Both the position numbers and the translations under genes were made by a program. Positions 1 through 7,632 of a stretch of DNA of 64,000 nt are shown one piece after another (position 1 is the first letter of the stretch; each line of letters opens with the position of its first letter). Origin of the DNA: a bacterium (GTDB lineage: Bacteria > CLD3 > SB21); the NCBI GenBank assembly GCA_008933615.1, contig WBUR01000016.1, positions 1-64,000 of the forward strand, written 5' to 3'. The notes beneath the pieces were generated by a model. It saw only the letters and a program-made list of their open reading frames with translations. It was not told where the DNA came from and did not search any database.

Positions 1-12
1 GTCTAGAAGGGG

Positions 13-60
13 ACGTACTGACTCAGATAGTACGTTCCCTCTCCTCATCGAGGAGAGGGA
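13..60. repeat. Double-hairpin palindromic repeat, copy 1
   Basis: Two adjacent hairpins lie just upstream of the first DUF559 gene. The first pairs ACGTACT (13-19) with AGTACGT (29-35). The second is a perfect 11-bp stem (36-46 with 50-60) around a 3-nt loop. The same 75-80 bp, including the stretch running into the start codon, recurs almost unchanged at 1988-2066 before the second DUF559 gene. The block is therefore a mobile or duplicated unit and not a one-off terminator. Confidence 0.85.
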
Positions 61-83
61 CAGGGTGAGGTTGGAGATAAACC

Positions 84-467
84 ATGAACAAAATATTCAA
101 TCAAAATGCTCGAAAAGAAAAACGCCGCTCCTTGCGTCGGCGCTCGACCAAGGCAGAACGGACGCTCTGGCAAAACCTGAGAAACCGCGGTTTTGAAGGG
201 TATAAATTCCGAAGGCAAGTCAGTGTCGGTTTTTTCGTGCTGGATTTCTACTGTCCCGAATTGAAACTCGCAATGGAAGTTGACGGATATACTCACGACT
301 CCGATGAGGCCAAAAAATACGATGCGGAAAGGCAGGAGATCATAGAGAACTATGGAGTTCGATTTCTTCATATCCGCGATGAAGAAGTTCATGAAGACAT
401 CGAAAAAACACTGAAAAATATCAAAACTGAAATCCTGAAGCGAATTGATGACGACAAAAAACTATGA
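84..467 (+). CDS. DUF559 endonuclease-like protein, copy 1
   Basis: Small (127 aa) protein of the DUF559 family, a Vsr/PD-(D/E)XK-type nuclease fold. A basic N-terminus (KEKRRSLRRRS) leads to E25, then the family core LDFYCPELKLAMEVDGYTHD (residues 53-72) with D54, E65 and D67 as likely metal ligands. Full family length. The ATG at 84 follows the palindromic repeat by about 20 bp and is matched exactly by the start of the copy at 2063. Its stop overlaps the ATG of the DUF2779 gene (464), so the two are translationally coupled. Substrate unknown; DUF559 genes are commonly sporadic and repeat-associated, which suits a mobile or accessory role. Confidence 0.85.
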   Translation: MNKIFNQNARKEKRRSLRRRSTKAERTLWQNLRNRGFEGYKFRRQVSVGFFVLDFYCPELKLAMEVDGYTHDSDEAKKYDAERQEIIENYGVRFLHIRDEEVHEDIEKTLKNIKTEILKRIDDDKKL

Positions 468-1945
468 TAACCACGCCCTTCCTCTCAAAATCAAAATACC
501 TCAACGGACTTCAGTGCCCCAAACTGCTTTGGCATTATTACAATGCGAAAGAAGAGATCCCCAAAACCGATGCCGAGACGCAGGCAATATTCGATCAGGG
601 GCATGAGGTAGGTGAGCTTGCGAAAAAACTTTACCCGGATGGGATAGAGGTAGCCAAAGGGCTTGTGGATTTTGAAAAAGTCATTGAGCAGACGCAGAAA
701 CTGATCTCTAAACGTAAGCCGCTATTTGAAGCCGCTTTCTTATATAAGAGCGCTTACGCCCGCGTGGACATTCTGAATCCGGTCGAAGACGATGGCTGGG
801 AGATCATCGAAGTCAAAAGTTCTACCAGGGTCAAGGATATTAACCTGCGCGATCTTTCACTCCAGTGGTATACCTATCAGGGCGCCGGGCTTTCGATCAA
901 ACGATCTTATATTTTGCACATTAATAACCAGTATGTTCGCAAAGGTGAAATCGATCCCGAAAAACTTTTTACGCTCACCGATATCACGGAAGAAGTGAAA
1001 GACCTACTGCCCTTGGTAGAACGTCAATTAGCTGATATGACGGAAACCATTTCGGGCAAAACTTGTCCCGAAGTGGCCATCGGCACCCATTGCAGTACTC
1101 CTTACGACTGTCCGCTGCAGCAGAAGTGTTTTGTTTTTCTTCCGGAACATAATTTGTTGACGCTCTATTATATAAATAAAGAAAAAGCCTTTGCACTGAT
1201 CCACCAGGGAGTGACTGATATTTTGGCGCTGAATGATCGTGTGGAGCTTTCCGATAAACAGAAACTTCAGGTTGAAAGCCTTAGGTCCAAAAAGCCATAT
1301 TTAAATAAAAGCGGTATTCGCACATTTCTGGACACGCTGGAATATCCGTTATATTTTCTTGATTTTGAAACGATCGGGCCTGCCATGCCGCTTTTTGATA
1401 ACACGATACCACATCAACCGATCCCATTCCAATTCTCTCTTCATATTCAGCGTTCAGCCGGAAAAGATACCGAGCATTACAGTTATCTCGCGGACGGGAA
1501 ACATGACCCGCGTCCGGAACTGCTGAAACTGCTGAAAAAACATTTAGGCCATCAGGGGTCGATCATCACGTATAGTGCGTCTTTTGAAAAGGATAAACTG
1601 AATCGCGCGTGCGAAGCGTTTCCGGAATTTGCGAAATGGAATGATGGAATTCAGAAACGTATCGTCGACCTGCTTGATCCGTTCAAGGCGTTCCACTTCT
1701 ATCATTATGATCAAAAAGGAAGCGCATCGATCAAGTCCGTCCTGCCCGTTCTGACCGGAACCGGCTATGAAGGTATGGCGATCTCGGAAGGAGGCATGGC
1801 CAGCCGGGAATTTCTGCGCGTAACTTTTGGCGAAAACATAACGGAGGAAGAACGAATGGCCGTTCGAAAAAATTTGGAAGACTATTGTTCGCTCGACACC
1901 ATGGCGATGGTGGAGATCGTGGAGAAGTTGAGGGAGATGGTGTGA
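464..1945 (+). CDS. DUF2779 protein: Cas4-like Fe-S nuclease domain plus DEDD exonuclease-like domain
   Basis: 493 aa, DUF2779 family. The N-terminal half has features of an iron-sulfur PD-(D/E)XK nuclease as in Cas4/AddB: C18 in LQCPKLLW, acidic and lysine residues D102, E116 and K118 (VDIL...EVKSS), and a cysteine set C210-x5-C216-x5-C222 that with C18 could hold a 4Fe-4S cluster. The C-terminal half has a DEDD exonuclease signature: YFLDFETIG (D300, E302) and a late YCSLDTMAMV motif. The ATG overlaps the upstream DUF559 stop, implying joint expression. Function is inferred from motifs; neither activity is known for this protein. A palindromic repeat starts right after the stop. Confidence 0.8.
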   Translation: MITTPFLSKSKYLNGLQCPKLLWHYYNAKEEIPKTDAETQAIFDQGHEVGELAKKLYPDGIEVAKGLVDFEKVIEQTQKLISKRKPLFEAAFLYKSAYARVDILNPVEDDGWEIIEVKSSTRVKDINLRDLSLQWYTYQGAGLSIKRSYILHINNQYVRKGEIDPEKLFTLTDITEEVKDLLPLVERQLADMTETISGKTCPEVAIGTHCSTPYDCPLQQKCFVFLPEHNLLTLYYINKEKAFALIHQGVTDILALNDRVELSDKQKLQVESLRSKKPYLNKSGIRTFLDTLEYPLYFLDFETIGPAMPLFDNTIPHQPIPFQFSLHIQRSAGKDTEHYSYLADGKHDPRPELLKLLKKHLGHQGSIITYSASFEKDKLNRACEAFPEFAKWNDGIQKRIVDLLDPFKAFHFYHYDQKGSASIKSVLPVLTGTGYEGMAISEGGMASREFLRVTFGENITEEERMAVRKNLEDYCSLDTMAMVEIVEKLREMV

Positions 1946-1950
1946 TGGTA

Positions 1951-2056
1951 ACCTCATCCCTGTCCCTTCTCCTTGAAAAGGAGAAGGGGACGTACTAACT
2001 CAGACAGTACGTTCCCTCTCCTCGTCGAGGAGAGGGACAGGGTGAGGTTGGAGACT
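1951..2056. repeat. Palindromic repeat cluster, copy 2
   Basis: Three hairpins in a row: an 11-bp stem at 1964-1974/1978-1988, the ACGTACT...AGTACGT-type hairpin (about 1990-2012), and a perfect 11-bp stem at 2013-2023/2027-2037. From about 1988 it repeats the window's first 80 bp with only a few substitutions. The ACCTCATCCC at 1951-1960 is an approximate inverse of the GGGTGAGG at 2040-2047, so the cluster is itself an outer inverted repeat. Confidence 0.85.
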
Positions 2057-2062
2057 AGAACC

Positions 2063-2458
2063 ATGAACAAAATATTCAATCAAAAAATTCAAAAAGAAAA
2101 ACGCAGGGCATTACGCAAGCGCTCGACACGCAGTGAACATATGCTTTGGCAAAACCTGAGGAATCGCGGGATCGACGGATTCAAATTCCGCCGGCAGTTC
2201 AGCGTTGGGCCGTTTGTCCTGGATTTTTATTGTCCGGAATTGAAGCTGGCGATTGAAGTAGATGGTTATTCACACGATTCCGAAGAAGCAAAGAAATACG
2301 ATGCGGAGCGCCAAGAGATCATTGAAACATACGGCGTCGTGTTTGTTCGTATTCGTGATGAGGAAGTAAAAGAAAATATAGAGCTAGCGATCATTAAGAT
2401 AAAAGATCAGGTCAAAAAATTAAATCCAACCTCACCCTTTTCTCTCCCTTTGAAATAG
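2063..2458 (+). CDS. DUF559 endonuclease-like protein, copy 2
   Basis: 131 aa paralogue of the protein at 84-467, sharing most of its sequence: MNKIFNQ start, SVGPFVLDFYCPELKLA, EVDGYSHDSEEAKKYDAERQ. The frame is open further upstream to 1973, but that stretch is palindromic repeat; the ATG at 2063 matches the start of copy 1 and is preferred. The last roughly 11 residues (NPTSPFSLPLK) are encoded by the left arm of the next palindromic repeat, so the native C-terminus seems to have been replaced or extended by repeat DNA. Predicted PD-(D/E)XK fold; substrate unknown. Confidence 0.82.
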   Translation: MNKIFNQKIQKEKRRALRKRSTRSEHMLWQNLRNRGIDGFKFRRQFSVGPFVLDFYCPELKLAIEVDGYSHDSEEAKKYDAERQEIIETYGVVFVRIRDEEVKENIELAIIKIKDQVKKLNPTSPFSLPLK

Positions 2459-2507
2459 TACGTGCCCTGCTCCTCTCCCAGGAGAAGAGATAGGGATGAG
2501 GTTGGAG
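2425..2507. repeat. Palindromic repeat, copy 3 (degenerate)
   Basis: CCAACCTCA (2427-2435) pairs with TGAGGTTGG (2497-2505), enclosing an imperfect CTCCTCTCCC/GGAGAAGAG hairpin and a relic of the AGTACGT motif (2457-2463). It overlaps the 3' end of the second DUF559 gene and closes the nuclease island. Confidence 0.75.
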
Positions 2508-2532
2508 AAAAATTAAATCCGGAGTCAACCTT

Positions 2533-3510
2533 ATGAAAGCAATCACCTACACTCAATACGGATCACCCGATGTGATTCGGTTCGAAGACGTAGAAAAACC
2601 CGTTGTCAAAAACGACGGAGTACTGGTAAAAATTTATGCGGCCTCGCTGAATGCGTACGACTGGCATTTTCTCACCGCGGACATATTTCTTGTTCGCCTC
2701 ATGGGCGTGGGCCTCTTCAAACCCAAGAACCCGCGGCTTGGCGCGGACTTCTCGGGACGTGTGGAAGCGGTGGGGAAGAACGTGACGCAGTTCAAGCCCG
2801 GTGACGAAGTGTACGGGGACGCCGCTTCGTTTGGGAATGGCGCTTTTGCGGAATACATAGCCCTGCCTGAAAAAGCAATGGCGCTGAAACCGTCGAATTT
2901 ATCTTTTGAAGAAGCCGCGGCTGTGCCGATGGCGGCGCTCACCGCTCTGCAGGGTTTGCGCGACGAAGGGAAGATCCAGGCGGGACAAAGAGTTTTGATC
3001 AACGGCGCATCCGGCGGAGTGGGAACGTATGCCGTGCAGATCGCGAAATGGTTCGGCGCGGAAGTGACTGCGGTGTGCAGTACGAGGAATATGGATCAGG
3101 CGCGCACGCTTGGGGCCGATCATGTTATCGACTATACGAAAGAAAATTTCACGCAAAGCGGCAAGTTGTACGACCTGATCTTTGCGGCGAATGGATATCA
3201 TCCGCTTTCCGCGTATAAGCGCGCGCTGACGCCGAAAGGCATTTATATCATGGCGGGTGGAACTGGAACTCAGATCTTCTCGGCCATGCTCCTGGGGCCT
3301 TTGATGTCAAATAAAGGCGGGAAGAAAATGGGCGGTGTGTCGGCGAAAATAAACCAAAAGGATCTGTTCATTATGAAAGAACTGCTGGAGTCGGGGAAAG
3401 TGGTACCGGTGATCGACCGGCGCTATCCTTTAAGTCAGACGGCGGATGCGCTGCGGTATCTTGGAACAGGGCATGCGCGGGGAAAGGTGGTTATTACGGT
3501 GGAGAAGTGA
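2533..3510 (+). CDS. NAD(P)-dependent zinc-less medium-chain alcohol dehydrogenase / quinone oxidoreductase
   Basis: 325 aa MDR-superfamily enzyme. Residues 1-130 form the GroES-like catalytic domain (GADFSGRVEAVGKNVTQFKPGDEVYGD). The Rossmann domain has the nucleotide motif INGASGGVGTYAVQIAKWFGAEVTAV near residue 157, followed by GADHVIDY. No Cys/His zinc-ligand pattern is visible, so it is of the quinone oxidoreductase-like, zinc-free type. A GGAG ribosome site (about 2521) precedes the ATG. The closest relatives in family terms are reductases of quinones or alpha,beta-unsaturated carbonyls; the real substrate cannot be told. Monocistronic, directly after the nuclease island. A second MDR gene lies at 38108. 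Confidence 0.85.
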   Translation: MKAITYTQYGSPDVIRFEDVEKPVVKNDGVLVKIYAASLNAYDWHFLTADIFLVRLMGVGLFKPKNPRLGADFSGRVEAVGKNVTQFKPGDEVYGDAASFGNGAFAEYIALPEKAMALKPSNLSFEEAAAVPMAALTALQGLRDEGKIQAGQRVLINGASGGVGTYAVQIAKWFGAEVTAVCSTRNMDQARTLGADHVIDYTKENFTQSGKLYDLIFAANGYHPLSAYKRALTPKGIYIMAGGTGTQIFSAMLLGPLMSNKGGKKMGGVSAKINQKDLFIMKELLESGKVVPVIDRRYPLSQTADALRYLGTGHARGKVVITVEK

Positions 3511-3640
3511 TGACCGCCCACCCCCGGCTTGTAAAGGCAAAAGATGCAATATTATTTCTGAGCTTTATTGTGTTTTGTATTAAGAAAGTACTTTATATTC
3601 TCAGTGAATAGTATTAACGGAGAATTTCTCTTATACGGAC

Positions 3641-4213
3641 ATGAAAAAAATTACTTTTCTAATGCTTATTGGGTTGTGTACTGCGAATCTTCTAGCGCAA
3701 GAAGAGTACATGGTAGTTTTTTCCGGTGGACTAGTCAGGCCAAACGATTCCAAATCCAAAAAATTCTGGAACCAGGGGAATTCTCTTGATTTGCGTACAA
3801 AATTCAAAAAAACGGATTTTGGTGCCATGTTTGCTGAAATAGGATATTTATGGAATCAACTCAAATCAAAAAACAGAATTAATGACCACTCTACGCATAG
3901 GAGCGATTTTCTTGTTGGGATTGGCACTGAGCTCAATTCGAAATTGTTAATTTTCAATTTGAATTCGTATTTTAGTGTTGGGGCATTATATGAAAAGAAA
4001 CCAGCTTATTATAATTTTGATCGGGGAGTTGATCCATATTTAGAAAAAAAAAGCACCGATACGAAATACTATTTTAATTCAAGCATTGGCTTAAGCCGAC
4101 CCGTTTCTAAGAATTTGGAAATCGGCATCAATTCTCGATTCCTTTTTTCGATACGCGGAGAGCCGCGAGGATTCTGGTTTCCCGTTACGTTGGATTCACG
4201 AATTCGCTTTTAG
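3641..4213 (+). CDS. Exported protein of unknown function, outer-membrane barrel-like
   Basis: 190 aa. A Sec signal peptide is clear (MKKITFLMLIGLCTANLLAQ, cleavage after about residue 20). The mature part alternates polar and aromatic residues in short strands (FAEIGYLWNQL, LLIFNLNSYFSVGALYE, YYFNSSIGLSRPV) and ends in SRIRF, a terminal-Phe pattern typical of outer membrane beta-barrels. I do not recognise the family. It is followed after about 100 bp by another exported PEGA/barrel protein and may form a pair with it. AT-richer than the preceding gene. Confidence 0.65.
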   Translation: MKKITFLMLIGLCTANLLAQEEYMVVFSGGLVRPNDSKSKKFWNQGNSLDLRTKFKKTDFGAMFAEIGYLWNQLKSKNRINDHSTHRSDFLVGIGTELNSKLLIFNLNSYFSVGALYEKKPAYYNFDRGVDPYLEKKSTDTKYYFNSSIGLSRPVSKNLEIGINSRFLFSIRGEPRGFWFPVTLDSRIRF

Positions 4214-4313
4214 ACTTTAATTTTTGTTCACGAAGAAATGTAAGATTGATTCATTGTGTTTTGTAGATTTCCCGGCATATGAAAACATGATTAAATACAC
4301 AGGCTATTATAAT

Positions 4314-5720
4314 ATGATTAAACAATACCTGCTCTTATTATTCAGCGGCGTCTGTTTATATGCTCAAACAGATTCCGTCGTCACGATAGAAATTAATTCC
4401 AACTATAAGAATGCTGTTATTTTTGTTGATGACCTCGAGACTTCTTACGTGACACCATCCGGAATTCCCAACATAAGAATAGGAAATCACAAGATCACGT
4501 TACGCTGGAACGACCTTCTTAACAATTCCGAATACATTGCTGAAGAGTTCATCGATGTTATGGACAAAGAAACCAACCGTTTCCAAATAGATTTTAAACC
4601 GGTCTCCGTCACATTGGTATGCAATGCTGAACAAACCGAGCTCTATCTTAATGGGCGACTTAAAGGTGAGGGCGGCGATCTGGTTATTGATAGGATCATT
4701 CCCGGCACTTATAACCTGCGCCTCAAACAGAATTTTGGAATGATGGCTGAGAAACAAGTCTATTTTCCTCCCAATAGCAGCGATTGTCCTCCCGAGTGTT
4801 TCATATTTGGTAATCTCCACGTGGTCTCGGAAGAGATCGATAACGTGCCGATTCACATCAATGGAATCAAAACGGATCGGCTCCTGCCTGCAAAATTCAA
4901 GAATCTGATTATCGGCGAGTATGAAGTTTCGGCAGAGGTACACGGGAAGCTTATTTCGAAAAGGGTCGTAGTGAAGAAGGACGAAGAAAATTACATACAC
5001 ATAAATCCGAAACAAATGGCAGAAGAAATCAAACAACAGGAATTAGCTCATGAAGCGTTTTTGAAACAGGAGCGAGCTTTGCAGAAGGAGAAAGAAAGAG
5101 CTGAAAGAGAACTTAGAAAAAGTCAAGAAGCTTTAAAGCCAAAAGAAAAGCTTCCTTTTCTTGTCGGAATTACTGCGGGACTAAATGGTTCATACACCAC
5201 GAAATTCTCAGGTGGTAAAAAGATCAATTACGGCAGACTTAACTATGGCGGATTTGTGTGCATTCCTGTCTTTGATCTATTATATGTCCAGAACGAAGTG
5301 AGGTATTTTCCAAAGAAATACGACGGGAAGATTACAGCAGGTTGGGAAAAAGAAACCTATACGTGTAACATTTCATATCTCTATGATTTTGTTCTATTGC
5401 GGAAGGATTTTCGAAATGGAATCTTTTTTATCGGCGGTGGCGGTATTGGTTTGGCCTTAAATAGTAAGAAAATTCTATATGAAACTGTTAATGACATTGC
5501 TCATTACACTAATGACAAAAGCGCCGACGCCGCTTGGGCAATAGGTTTCGGATTTGATCCATCGCATGATTTTTCAATTGAAGTAAGATTTGCCAGGAGC
5601 ATTGCGAGATTCAAGCCCGCCCATACAGACATCGATGTGCGACCAAAGACTATTTCATTAAACGCGGGATATTACCTGGATATCAATTCAATTTATAAGA
5701 AGGTCAAAAAATTATTTTGA
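4314..5720 (+). CDS. Exported PEGA-repeat protein with coiled coil and C-terminal beta-barrel
   Basis: 468 aa from the chosen ATG, which gives a clean signal peptide (MIKQYLLLLFSGVCLYAQ); the frame is open upstream to 4224 but that start would bury the signal. Three PEGA-like beta modules follow (about residues 20-95, 98-160, 165-230; e.g. TELYLNGRLKGEGG, VPIHINGIKTDRLLPAKF). Next come a charged coiled coil (about 235-280, EEIKQQELAHEAFLKQERAL) and a barrel-like region starting LPFLVGITAGLNGSY with glycine-rich strands (GIFFIGGGGIGLALN). This order suggests an outer membrane protein with a periplasmic or surface adhesive region. Weak ribosome site. Function unknown. Confidence 0.7.
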   Translation: MIKQYLLLLFSGVCLYAQTDSVVTIEINSNYKNAVIFVDDLETSYVTPSGIPNIRIGNHKITLRWNDLLNNSEYIAEEFIDVMDKETNRFQIDFKPVSVTLVCNAEQTELYLNGRLKGEGGDLVIDRIIPGTYNLRLKQNFGMMAEKQVYFPPNSSDCPPECFIFGNLHVVSEEIDNVPIHINGIKTDRLLPAKFKNLIIGEYEVSAEVHGKLISKRVVVKKDEENYIHINPKQMAEEIKQQELAHEAFLKQERALQKEKERAERELRKSQEALKPKEKLPFLVGITAGLNGSYTTKFSGGKKINYGRLNYGGFVCIPVFDLLYVQNEVRYFPKKYDGKITAGWEKETYTCNISYLYDFVLLRKDFRNGIFFIGGGGIGLALNSKKILYETVNDIAHYTNDKSADAAWAIGFGFDPSHDFSIEVRFARSIARFKPAHTDIDVRPKTISLNAGYYLDINSIYKKVKKLF

Positions 5721-5805
5721 TATCTGTGTGCCTATTTTATGTTGGGGGCGGCACGGCGTATCCCAAAAAAATCACTTGTCTTTACGCTCGGTCCTAATTA
5801 GATTT

Positions 5806-5960
5806 CATGCTTATCGGGTTGGCTCACAAATGGAAAAGAACACTTCAGTCTGAGCGAAGTCGAAGACTGATTTTACTAAACTTGGTCATGGTTCGACAAG
5901 CCTGTCCTGAGCCCTGCCGAAGGGCTCACCATGACGTATGTGAGTAAACCCGATAAGCAC
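5806..5960 (+). mobile_element. 155-bp MITE-like element, copy 1
   Basis: Non-coding element bounded by terminal inverted repeats (TGCTTATCGGGTT core, extending to about 21 bp with 2 mismatches). It is flanked by a perfect 9-bp direct repeat ATTAGATTT (5797-5805 and 5961-5969). Inside are nested hairpins: TCATGGT/ACCATGA, AGCCCT/AGGGCT and CAGTCT/AGACTG. An inverted copy at 26232-26386 has the same 155-bp length with about 4 substitutions and its own different 9-bp duplication. No transposase is encoded, so it would move only in trans. Confidence 0.9.
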
Positions 5961-6001
5961 ATTAGATTTTTATAAACAGTTCACATAGCCCAAAATTAGC
6001 T

Positions 6002-6499
6002 ATGCTATTCAATAAACTACTTTTTCAGTGCGGCATTATTGCCGCATCGAGTCTGCTTAGCGGAATGACGTTCAATCATTTTCATGACAACGGATTGGAT
6101 GTGATCCGAAAACCTGCTGTTAAATCGTCCTATCAACGGATGGAGACGCAGGATCCGAAAAAGAGCAAACAACTTTCCATCGACGAGGCCTACACATTAT
6201 TCAAGACCAAAGCCGCCGTATTTATCGATGCGCGCCAGGAAGTTCTCTATAAAATGTCGCATATTAAAGATGCGGAATGGATTTACCATCAAAACGCCAA
6301 AGAAAATCCGCGCCTGAAGGATTATAAAAAAGATCAACTGCTGATCATCTACTGCGGCGGGCCGAAATGCGAACAGGCCGAGCATTTAGTGAGTGAATTG
6401 GAAGAATTAGGTTTCACCGGCGTATTTCTCTTTCCGGGCGGTATGGATGAATGGCGCGCGGCCGGCTACCCCATAGTAGAACGTAACAAAAAAGAATAG
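6002..6499 (+). CDS. Exported rhodanese-like sulfurtransferase domain protein, copy 1
   Basis: 165 aa. An N-terminal hydrophobic segment (about residues 5-24, LLFQCGIIAASSLLSG) acts as signal or anchor, putting the single rhodanese domain (about 57-160) in the periplasm. The family hallmarks are FIDARQE, the active-site loop YCGGPKC with C118 as the expected persulfide cysteine and a second cysteine at C123, and FPGGMDEWRAAGYPI. A paralogue follows at 6598 and a MauE/DoxX-type protein at 7110. The CxGPxC loop could support thiol chemistry in addition to sulfur transfer (inference). A terminator separates it from the next gene. Confidence 0.85.
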   Translation: MLFNKLLFQCGIIAASSLLSGMTFNHFHDNGLDVIRKPAVKSSYQRMETQDPKKSKQLSIDEAYTLFKTKAAVFIDARQEVLYKMSHIKDAEWIYHQNAKENPRLKDYKKDQLLIIYCGGPKCEQAEHLVSELEELGFTGVFLFPGGMDEWRAAGYPIVERNKKE

Positions 6500-6531
6500 C
6501 GCGTATATTTAAGAATACGATTTAACGGTAT

Positions 6532-6560
6532 AAGCTCAGATGCTTCGTCTGAGCTTTTTT
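6532..6560 (+). terminator. Rho-independent terminator
   Basis: AAGCTCAGA (6532-6540) pairs perfectly with TCTGAGCTT (6548-6556) around a 7-nt loop, followed by a T run. It sits between the two rhodanese genes. Confidence 0.85.
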
Positions 6561-6597
6561 CTTGTCTATTATTTTTGGAAATCTTACTTTAACTTCC

Positions 6598-7098
6598 ATG
6601 ATAAAAAGAATCTCTATTCAATCGTCAATTGTGTTATTTGGAAGCCTTTTAGCCGGTTTGGCGTTTAACGGCTTCAACCCGGGCGGCATTTCATTACTGC
6701 CGTTACGCCATTCCACGTCAGCTGCTGCATCGGGCAATACGCTGACCCCTGATGAAATTTTAAGCAAACCGGGCCGAACGCTGTCGCTGGCAGAGACGCA
6801 TGTTTTGTTTGACCATAAGGCGGCGGTATTTATCGATGCCAGGCCCCCTTCATTTTATCAAGCGGAACATATACAGAACGCCATTTCAGTTTATTATAAA
6901 ACAGCGGGACTGAATCCTGCGCTGGACAAGCTCAAAAAAAATGATCCTTACGTCGTGTACTGCAAAGGCCCCGCATGTAATCAGGCGCAGTTACTCGCCG
7001 AGACCATGCACAAGGCAGGATTCACAAAAATATTTTTGTTTCCCGGCGGCATGCAGGAATGGCGCCTCGTACAGTATCCAATGGATCGAACACCCTGA
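6598..7098 (+). CDS. Exported rhodanese-like sulfurtransferase domain protein, copy 2
   Basis: 166 aa from ATG 6598, chosen because it gives a compact hydrophobic export segment (IVLFGSLLAGLAFNGF); the frame is open to 6562. Paralogue of the preceding gene, with AAVFIDARPPSFYQAEH, active-site loop YCKGPAC (C122, C127) and FPGGMQEWR. A low-complexity linker (about 38-60) is longer than in copy 1. It ends 11 bp before the MauE/DoxX-type gene and is probably co-transcribed with it, suggesting both act on the periplasmic side in thiol or sulfur transfer. Confidence 0.85.
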   Translation: MIKRISIQSSIVLFGSLLAGLAFNGFNPGGISLLPLRHSTSAAASGNTLTPDEILSKPGRTLSLAETHVLFDHKAAVFIDARPPSFYQAEHIQNAISVYYKTAGLNPALDKLKKNDPYVVYCKGPACNQAQLLAETMHKAGFTKIFLFPGGMQEWRLVQYPMDRTP

Positions 7099-7109
7099 GA
7101 GGTAACCCC

Positions 7110-7571
7110 ATGTTGGAAAAAATGAAATTACTAATGCAGGCCTATAACGGCGTCGTTTCCCTCATCGCGCGGGTTATACTGGGCTTAATTTTTGTTTATG
7201 CGAGCATTGAAAAAATAACTTACCCGGAGCCGTTCGCTCAGAATATTATCGCTTACGAGATACTTCCGCAGGCGCTGGTCAACATGGCCGCGATATGGCT
7301 TCCCTGGCTGGAAATGTTCTGCGGCCTTTTGCTGGTATTGGGAATCTGGGTTCGCGCCAATGCGGCGATTCTCAGTATATTATTGACGCTGTTTATTATC
7401 GCCATTGTCTCCGCTTTAATACGAGGCTTGGATATCAGTTGCGGCTGCTTTGAAGTTGGAGACAGCGAAGCGATGGTCGGATGGCGGCGAGTGATCGAAG
7501 ATGCCGGCATGATGTTCTTATCCCTGTGGCTGATGAAATTTCCAAGGTCGCACTGGGCTCTCGAAAAGTAA
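7110..7571 (+). CDS. MauE/DoxX-family redox-associated membrane protein
   Basis: 153 aa with four predicted membrane helices (about 14-32, 54-72, 78-98, 122-140). The start ATG 7110 is fixed by a GAGAGG ribosome site at 7097-7102; longer upstream frames overlap the rhodanese gene. The motif ISCGCFEVGD between helices 3 and 4 is characteristic of MauE-like members, which are linked to disulfide or thiol redox. Coupling to two exported rhodaneses suggests a small periplasmic sulfur/thiol relay (inference). A terminator follows. Confidence 0.8.
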   Translation: MLEKMKLLMQAYNGVVSLIARVILGLIFVYASIEKITYPEPFAQNIIAYEILPQALVNMAAIWLPWLEMFCGLLLVLGIWVRANAAILSILLTLFIIAIVSALIRGLDISCGCFEVGDSEAMVGWRRVIEDAGMMFLSLWLMKFPRSHWALEK

Positions 7572-7592
7572 ACTAAAACTGGATAACCGGTG

Positions 7593-7618
7593 AAGGCTAC
7601 GCTACAGTAGCCTTTTTC
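7593..7618 (+). terminator. Rho-independent terminator
   Basis: AAGGCTAC (7593-7600) pairs with GTAGCCTT (7607-7614), 6-nt loop, then a short T tract. Ends the rhodanese-MauE unit, just before the ispE ribosome site. Confidence 0.8.
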
Positions 7619-7632
7619 ATTTTAAAGGATAT

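Noticed and set aside
1-2510. CRISPR-like array in the repeats
   Set aside because: The repeats are palindromic, irregularly spaced by kilobase genes and contain no spacers; no cas genes other than a Cas4-like domain.
4500-5036. 178-codon antisense frame inside the PEGA protein gene
   Set aside because: Wholly antisense to a well-supported exported protein; no motif.
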